This document shows, one piece after another, positions 60,294-64,000 of a stretch of DNA of 64,000 bases; position 1 is the first letter of the stretch; every line of letters begins with the position of its first letter. Source of the stretch: an uncultured Comamonadaceae bacterium (lineage in GTDB: Bacteria; Pseudomonadota; Gammaproteobacteria; Burkholderiales; Burkholderiaceae); NCBI GenBank assembly GCA_946482595.1, contig CAMLSD010000002.1:1-64000 (forward strand), read 5' to 3'. The notes under the pieces were generated by a model. It did not search any database, was not told the DNA's origin, and saw only the letters and a list, made by a program, of their open reading frames with translations. Made by a program: the position numbers and the translations under genes.

Positions 60294-62647
60294 TCCCTCG
60301 TCTTCAGGACACCCACCAGGTCGAGCCGGTCGATCTGGCGCCGCACGATCAGGGCACTGAACACCCCTGCTGCCAGCACCACCAGGCTGGCATAGGCGTA
60401 GGTCGACGGCCGGATGATCATCGGGATGGCAAAGGTCTCGCTGTGGATCAGCCCCACGATCAGTGCCGACAGGCCGTGGCCGAACCACCAGCCCAGCGGC
60501 AGGGCCACCAGCATCTCCAGCGCCAGCTCGCCCAGCAACAGGGCCGACACCTCGCCCCGCGTGAAACCCAGCACCCGCAGGCTGGCCAGCTCCCAGGCGC
60601 GTTCAGCCAATGCAATGCGTGCATGGTTGTAGACCACCCCCACGGCGATCGTGCCGGCCAGCACCGTCAGCACCATCGTGAACACCAGGATGTTGCGGGC
60701 CGAGGTCTCGCGGAAGTTGCGGATGATCGGCGCCAGCTCCATCGCGTGCGCCAGCCGGGGCGTGCGCTTGACCTCCTGCAGGAAGGCGTCGCGTTCGCTC
60801 ATGTCGAGCTGAAGTCGGGCGCCCGAGATCAATTCACCTTCGCCGAGCAGACGATTCAACGCGTCCAGGCGCATGTAGCCCTGCAGCCCCATCGCTTCGC
60901 CGACCAGCTCGACCACCGGCACCTCACGCACCAGACGGCGCCCCTGCAGGAACTCCACACGCACCAGGTCACCCCGGGCCAGGCCCAGCCTTGCGGCAAG
61001 CCGTTCATTCAGCACCAGGCCTTCGGGCGGCAGGTCCACCGGGCGCAGAGCCGGGTCGCGCAGCACGCGCAGCTGGCTGTCATCGCTCAGCCCGGTCACG
61101 TTGGTTCGGTAGTCCAGATGTCCATGGTGCAGGCGCACCACCGCGGTACGGTCGCCCTCGGCACGGATCACACCGGGCAGGCGCTGCAGCGCATGCAGTG
61201 CGGAACGCGGTACCGCCTCGCCCATGACGACGCTCACGTCCTGCCGTTCGCGCATGCGCAGTTCCACCTCGAGCAGATGTTCGATCGCATCGCCCCACCA
61301 GGTGCCCGACACCAGGATGGCCGTGGCCGCGGCGATGCCCACCGAAGTGAAGATCGCCCGTGCAGGCCGACGCTCCATGTCGCGCAGGATCATGCGCACA
61401 GCCGGTGACTGCAGCCGCGTGAAACCCAGGCGCTCCAGCAGGGTGGCCCGGTAGACGGGCGGTGCGGCCGGGCGCATCGCGTCGGCCGGCGCCAGCCGCA
61501 CGATGCGCACGATGGCCTGCAAGGCAGCGGCCGTGCCCGCGGTCAGCGCCGCACCCGAGCCGGCCAGCACGATCCACACGGAAAGCCGGTAATCGAAGGT
61601 CGGGAAGTGGAAGAAGCGCGCGTAAAGCTCGCTCAGCATGCGCCCGAGCCAGGCGCCCGACACCACTCCGATCACCAGACCGATCGCCACGATCAGCAGC
61701 ACGTACTTGAGGTAGTGCCCTGCGATGGCGAGATTCGGACACCCCAGGGCCTTGAGCGCCGCGATCTGCGAGCGCTGCGTGCCGATCTGGCGCATCAGCA
61801 CGACGTTCAGCAGAAACACCGCCACGCCGAGGAACACGCTGGGCAGCACCAGCCCGAACACCCGCATCTCGTCGATCTCCTGCGACAACGCGCGATGCGA
61901 GACCTGCTCGGCCCGGCCATGGGCGCCAGTGCCGCCATACGGCGCGAGCAGGCGGTCGAGCCGGTCGATGGCAGCCTGCGCGTTGGCACCGGGCACCAGC
62001 CGCAGCGTCACGCGGTTGAACGCACCTTCCATGTTGAAGGCGCCGGCCAGGCGTGGCCGTCCGATCCAGAACACTCCGAAGCTCTTTTCGTCACCGGCAC
62101 CGGGGCTGGCCGCGAAGACGTACTCCGGCGACAGCACCGTGCCGACAATCTGCAGGAGTTCGCGCTTTCCGTTGAGCAGCACGGCCACCGAATCGCCCGG
62201 CCCCAGGTTGCGCGCACGGGCAAAGCTGTCGCTCACCAGCACCTGGTTGGATGCGGGCTGGTCGATCCAGCGCCCCCGGATCAGCGCCAACCGGTTCATG
62301 CGCAGCTCGCCACGCTCGGGCAGTGCCACCATCCGGGCCGTCAGCGGTTCGGGCACGCCGGGCAGGTCGAGCATCACGTCATGGGTCAGACCCGCCTGCG
62401 CGTCAGCCACACCGGGCAGGTCGATCAGCCGGGCCTCCAGGCTGTTGGGCACCCGCCGCGCCGCGGCAAAGACCTCGGCAAAACGGGCCACGTCGTAGTA
62501 GGCCGCCTGCATCGAGCGCAACGAGTCATAGGTCGAAAGCGCGGCGCAGAAGGCCGCCACCCCACTGGCCACCACCAGCGCGATCGTCACGACCTGACCC
62601 TTGGCCCGCCACATGTCGCGCCACAGCTTGAGGTCCAGCATGCTCAC
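60290..62647 (-). CDS. ABC exporter permease with two FtsX-type domains
   Basis: Inner-membrane protein of 785 residues with an N-terminal helix (about 18-38), a large periplasmic domain (about 45-250), three helices near 262-390, a second periplasmic region (about 440-640) and three helices at the C-terminus (about 665-775). This double FtsX/MacB_PCD layout belongs to macrolide- or lipid-type exporters that push substrate mechanically. Start GTG 62647 overlaps the ATPase stop as GTGA; ATG 62641 is also possible. Cargo is unknown. Confidence 0.88.
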   Translation of the reverse strand: MSMLDLKLWRDMWRAKGQVVTIALVVASGVAAFCAALSTYDSLRSMQAAYYDVARFAEVFAAARRVPNSLEARLIDLPGVADAQAGLTHDVMLDLPGVPEPLTARMVALPERGELRMNRLALIRGRWIDQPASNQVLVSDSFARARNLGPGDSVAVLLNGKRELLQIVGTVLSPEYVFAASPGAGDEKSFGVFWIGRPRLAGAFNMEGAFNRVTLRLVPGANAQAAIDRLDRLLAPYGGTGAHGRAEQVSHRALSQEIDEMRVFGLVLPSVFLGVAVFLLNVVLMRQIGTQRSQIAALKALGCPNLAIAGHYLKYVLLIVAIGLVIGVVSGAWLGRMLSELYARFFHFPTFDYRLSVWIVLAGSGAALTAGTAAALQAIVRIVRLAPADAMRPAAPPVYRATLLERLGFTRLQSPAVRMILRDMERRPARAIFTSVGIAAATAILVSGTWWGDAIEHLLEVELRMRERQDVSVVMGEAVPRSALHALQRLPGVIRAEGDRTAVVRLHHGHLDYRTNVTGLSDDSQLRVLRDPALRPVDLPPEGLVLNERLAARLGLARGDLVRVEFLQGRRLVREVPVVELVGEAMGLQGYMRLDALNRLLGEGELISGARLQLDMSERDAFLQEVKRTPRLAHAMELAPIIRNFRETSARNILVFTMVLTVLAGTIAVGVVYNHARIALAERAWELASLRVLGFTRGEVSALLLGELALEMLVALPLGWWFGHGLSALIVGLIHSETFAIPMIIRPSTYAYASLVVLAAGVFSALIVRRQIDRLDLVGVLKTRE

Positions 62648-63399
62648 CAGGCGATCTCCCCGGGGTCGACCTTGTGGGCGTTCACCTCCACGCTGGCGAT
62701 GCGGCCGTCGGCCATGCGCATCACCCGGTCGGCCATGCCGGCAATCGGCGCGTTGTGCGTGATCACCGCCGCCGTGGTGCCCAGCTCGCGGTTGATGCGC
62801 GCGATCGCCTGCAGCACCACCCGCCCGGTGCTGTGATCGAGTGCACCGGTGGGCTCGTCACACAGCAGCACGTCGGGTCGCTTGGCAATCGCGCGGGCGA
62901 TGGCCACGCGCTGCTGTTCGCCGCCCGAAAGCTGGGCCGGGTAGTGGTCCAGCCTTTCCTCGAGGTCGACCATGGCCAGCGCCTCTTCGGGGCGCATCGG
63001 GTGCTGTGCCATCTCCGTCACGAGTGCCACGTTCTCGCGTGCGGTGAGTGACGGGATCAGGTTGTAGAACTGAAACACGAAGCCCACATGCTCGCGCCGA
63101 TAACGTGTGAGTTCGGACTCGGAGGCATGGCTCAGGTCGTGGTCTCGCCACAGGGCCGTGCCGGAGGTGGGTGTGTCCAGCCCACCCAGGATGTTCAGCA
63201 ATGTGGACTTGCCACTGCCCGACGGCCCGAGCAGCACGATGAATTCGCCGGCCCGGATATCCAGGTCGACACCGCGCAAGGCATGCACCTCGATCTCGCC
63301 CATGCGATAGACCTTGCACAGGCCGCGCGCCATGAACACCACCTCGCCAGGTGGTCGCGGCGCCGGGGGTTCTGTTTCGGGAGCTCCCATGTGCTGCAT
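62644..63399 (-). CDS. ABC exporter ATPase (LolD/MacB type)
   Basis: A 251-residue ATPase with Walker [10 protein letters not shown] (near 59-67), Q-loop [11 protein letters not shown], signature [15 protein letters not shown] (near 156-170), Walker [12 protein letters not shown] and the H-loop THN, all typical for the LolD/MacB family. The N-terminus is uncertain: ATG 63399, 63390 or 63333 are possible, the last at MARGLCKVY being closest to the family's usual start. Upstream lie two FNR-like boxes. It leads the exporter operon. Confidence 0.92.
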   Translation of the reverse strand: MQHMGAPETEPPAPRPPGEVVFMARGLCKVYRMGEIEVHALRGVDLDIRAGEFIVLLGPSGSGKSTLLNILGGLDTPTSGTALWRDHDLSHASESELTRYRREHVGFVFQFYNLIPSLTARENVALVTEMAQHPMRPEEALAMVDLEERLDHYPAQLSGGEQQRVAIARAIAKRPDVLLCDEPTGALDHSTGRVVLQAIARINRELGTTAAVITHNAPIAGMADRVMRMADGRIASVEVNAHKVDPGEIAW

Positions 63400-63424
63400 G
63401 GTGCGTCCTGCCGCAGGGGCAGTG

Positions 63425-63438
63425 TTGAGGCAGATCAA
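63425..63438. promoter_or_regulatory. FNR/DNR-like box 1, exporter side
   Basis: TTGAGGCAGATCAA matches TTGAT-N4-ATCAA with one mismatch in the ten defined positions, and lies 25 bases upstream of the ABC ATPase start. It is close enough to the start to suggest control of exporter transcription, as activator or repressor depending on the true start. Confidence 0.6.
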
Positions 63439-63453
63439 GCGTCAGCTTCGCCG

Positions 63454-63467
63454 TTGACTCAGGTCAA
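63454..63467. promoter_or_regulatory. FNR/DNR-like box 2, lipoprotein side
   Basis: TTGACTCAGGTCAA is a symmetrical variant of the TTGAT-N4-ATCAA consensus (arms TTGAC/GTCAA) and lies 34 bases upstream of the lipoprotein start. Together with box 1, 29 bases away, it places one site in front of each of the two divergent genes. Confidence 0.6.
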
Positions 63468-63501
63468 TGCCGCACTGCAGTGGCTGGCCGACGATGACAC
63501 C

Positions 63502-64000
63502 ATGACCGCTGTATCCCGCCGCGCCCGTTCAGGCCCACGCCGAAGGCCTCGCCCGGGTCTCGTGATGTTGTCGCTGATGGCTGCAGCCCTGCTGAAAGCC
63601 GGCTGCAGCGGCCTGCTGCCGCGCGGCACGGCCGATGTCGTCTCGACCTTCCACAGTTTCGAGGCCGCACGCGAGGCCATCGAGCGTATCGAGCCGTACC
63701 ACACGCGCGAGGCCGATCTGCCGGCGATGGGTTTCGACCCACAGGGCCTGGGCAATGTGCGGCTCATTCCCTACCCCGAGTTGATCGCCCGGCTGACCCC
63801 CAACCCCGGTGTACCGCTGGAGGCGGTCGACCCCGGCATCCGCGACTGCATCCTGGCGCGCCAGGCCTGCCGCGCCTACGAGTTCACGATGGAACGGCAG
63901 ACGCGCGTGCGCGAGGGCCCGTTCCTGCTGGACTTCCTGAATTTTCGGCGCACCACGGTGATCACCGGCTGGCGCTTCGAGGGCCTGATCGTGGTGAGCC
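63502..64000 (+). CDS. Hypothetical lipoprotein, 5' part (3' end outside window)
   Basis: The frame stays open to the window end, giving 166 residues. After a basic N-terminus comes a hydrophobic stretch ending in LKAGC, a likely lipobox with Cys35 and a long leader. The mature part (STFHSFEAARDAIERIEPYHTREADLPAMGFDP, then NVRLIPYPELIARL) looks like a folded periplasmic domain found in uncharacterised betaproteobacterial lipoproteins. It diverges from the exporter operon and carries its own FNR-like box upstream, suggesting co-regulation under low oxygen. Function unknown. Confidence 0.75.
   Translation, partial: MTAVSRRARSGPRRRPRPGLVMLSLMAAALLKAGCSGLLPRGTADVVSTFHSFEAAREAIERIEPYHTREADLPAMGFDPQGLGNVRLIPYPELIARLTPNPGVPLEAVDPGIRDCILARQACRAYEFTMERQTRVREGPFLLDFLNFRRTTVITGWRFEGLIVVS

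Overview
The window is chromosomal DNA of a high-GC betaproteobacterium, most likely Burkholderiales of the Comamonadaceae/Sphaerotilaceae type. The evidence is very GC-rich codon usage, a GguC/ChvE/YtfQ-type sugar locus, an OmpC-like betaproteobacterial porin, a DUF5666-DUF6502 gene pair and a structured 81-bp dispersed repeat. No rRNA, tRNA, CRISPR array or intact prophage was seen.

Layout. 1-2.5 kb: hexarate catabolism (3' part of gudD, then garD), ending at a three-unit tandem repeat. 2.7-6.3 kb: a MocR-type regulator divergent from two membrane/periplasmic c-type cytochrome genes. 6.3-11.7 kb: a patchy accessory stretch with two AT-richer orphan genes (a membrane protein and a lipoprotein), a membrane-anchored zinc peptidase and the core gene truD. 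11.7-14.3 kb: ornithine-cyclodeaminase-like and crotonase genes with two small proteins between them.

14.3-33.6 kb is one large sugar locus. A leftward operon (IlvD/EDD sugar-acid dehydratase, SMP-30 lactonase, galM) diverges from an SDR sugar dehydrogenase. A GbpR-like LysR gene diverges from a rightward operon: gguC, a ketoglutarate-semialdehyde dehydrogenase, ytfQ, chvE, gguA, gguB, ytfR, ytfT, yjfF, dgoK, dgoA. A convergent porin gene closes the block. Together these encode uptake and oxidative breakdown of L-arabinose (to 2-oxoglutarate) and D-galactose (De Ley-Doudoroff, to pyruvate and glyceraldehyde 3-phosphate). Two complete ABC importers are interleaved: the ChvE-GguAB cassette sits between YtfQ and YtfRT-YjfF.

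34-51.4 kb is mostly small housekeeping or poorly characterised genes: DUF5666/DUF6502, an XRE-cupin regulator, a DUF3144 gene carrying an in-frame copy of the 81-bp repeat, an FAD amino-acid dehydrogenase with a perfect 16-bp palindrome upstream, two GFA proteins, GST, MOSC, a MASE2-GGDEF cyclase, DinB, two immunity-like orphans next to an IS3 scar, a tautomerase, a VOC protein and nudK.

51.4-55.8 kb holds a very large patatin-like protein whose catalytic Ser and Asp are separated by a many-helix membrane insert. It is followed by a tyrosine-recombinase-fold gene that lacks several catalytic residues. A perfect 18-bp inverted repeat overlaps that gene's start region.

56-64 kb looks like a low-oxygen stress cluster: cbpA-cbpM, a fused APH-like/P-loop kinase, an ABC exporter (ATPase, FtsX-type permease, HlyD adaptor) and a truncated lipoprotein gene. 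FNR/DNR-like boxes lie in both divergent promoter regions. The most interesting signals are the recombinase plus inverted repeat, the repeat inserted in the DUF3144 gene, the palindrome paired with the XRE-cupin gene, and the FNR-like boxes.
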